NCBI GenBank assembly: GCA_963740835.1
Contig: CAVUFH010000007.1
Coordinates: 558,001 to 622,000 of the forward strand
DNA: 64,000 bases
Direction of reading: 5' to 3'
DNA from: CAVUFH01 sp963740835
Lineage (GTDB): Bacteria > Actinomycetota > Acidimicrobiia > IMCC26256 > PALSA-610
The notes beneath the pieces are model-generated. The model ran no database searches. It had not been told where the DNA came from and was given only the letters and a program-made list of their open reading frames with translations. This document shows, piece by piece, positions 63,955-64,000 of the stretch. Within the stretch, counting starts at the first letter, position 1. Each line of letters opens with the position of its first letter. The translations under genes were made by a program, and so were the position numbers.

Positions 63955-64000
63955 CGGGCTCGGCGGTTAGCGCGAAACCGGCGGCAACTTCTGCCGCGTC

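Overview
The window is very GC-rich, densely packed DNA from a bacterial chromosome. Short 3'/5' gene overlaps (ATGA, GTGA, TGATG) join genes into long operons. Frequent GTG/TTG starts, at least two likely leaderless transcripts, two F420-type luciferase-like oxidoreductases, MT0933-type and Erm(37)-like proteins and a form I CO dehydrogenase all point to an actinobacterium. My guess is a soil or aquatic Acidimicrobiia-type lineage; this is inference from gene content, not from a marker gene. I see no rRNA, tRNA, insertion sequence or CRISPR array.

Layout. 1-8.6 kb: a LacI-controlled carbohydrate locus with four phytanoyl-CoA-dioxygenase-like proteins, a GH172/DUF2961 protein, an L-fucose-isomerase-like protein and an FGGY kinase, with matching palindromic operators. 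8.5-12.7 kb: a MarR operon with DUF3224, an alpha/beta hydrolase and an orphan molybdenum hydroxylase large subunit. 12.9-16 kb: single small genes (GNAT, a putative lipoprotein, a P-loop kinase, VOC proteins). 16-22.9 kb: a seven-gene CoA-thioester operon (thiolase-like, DUF35, acyl-CoA dehydrogenase, SDR, two hot-dog hydratases, DUF6351 lipoprotein) that resembles the steroid side-chain (igr) logic. 23-28 kb: an ArsB/NhaD-type permease, twin 51-bp hairpins, kinase, F420 enzyme, PadR, YjbR, a short Erm-like methylase and an MT0933-like protein. 28-34.2 kb: a reductive pyrimidine or hydantoin catabolic operon. 34.2-39.4 kb: an MFS-cNMP fusion, a Rieske oxygenase, a polytopic membrane protein and a zinc-ribbon protein. 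39.4-44.7 kb: form I coxMSL with a CoxI/XdhC-YHS fusion and a divergent cNMP-binding protein.

44.7-55.1 kb is the most unusual part. One apparent seven-gene operon carries a membrane-anchored CHAT protease, a caspase-like C14 peptidase, an LCAT-like lipase, a gluconate-dehydrogenase subunit 3-like protein, a GMC oxidoreductase, a second C14 peptidase and an amidohydrolase. It diverges from a uracil-DNA-glycosylase-like gene across a short spacer with three 14-bp direct repeats. This is my best candidate for an undescribed conflict or cell-death system. 55-64 kb holds a methyltransferase, VOC proteins, a secreted lipase, a Tat-exported phospholipase C-type enzyme, RidA, an O-methyltransferase, a secernin-type peptidase, and a small HTH gene behind a pair of palindromic operators.

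About fifteen clear frameshifts break otherwise well conserved genes. Every one is repaired by removing exactly one base, which suggests a systematic assembly or sequencing error rather than gene decay. Such genes are listed as single CDS features spanning the break.
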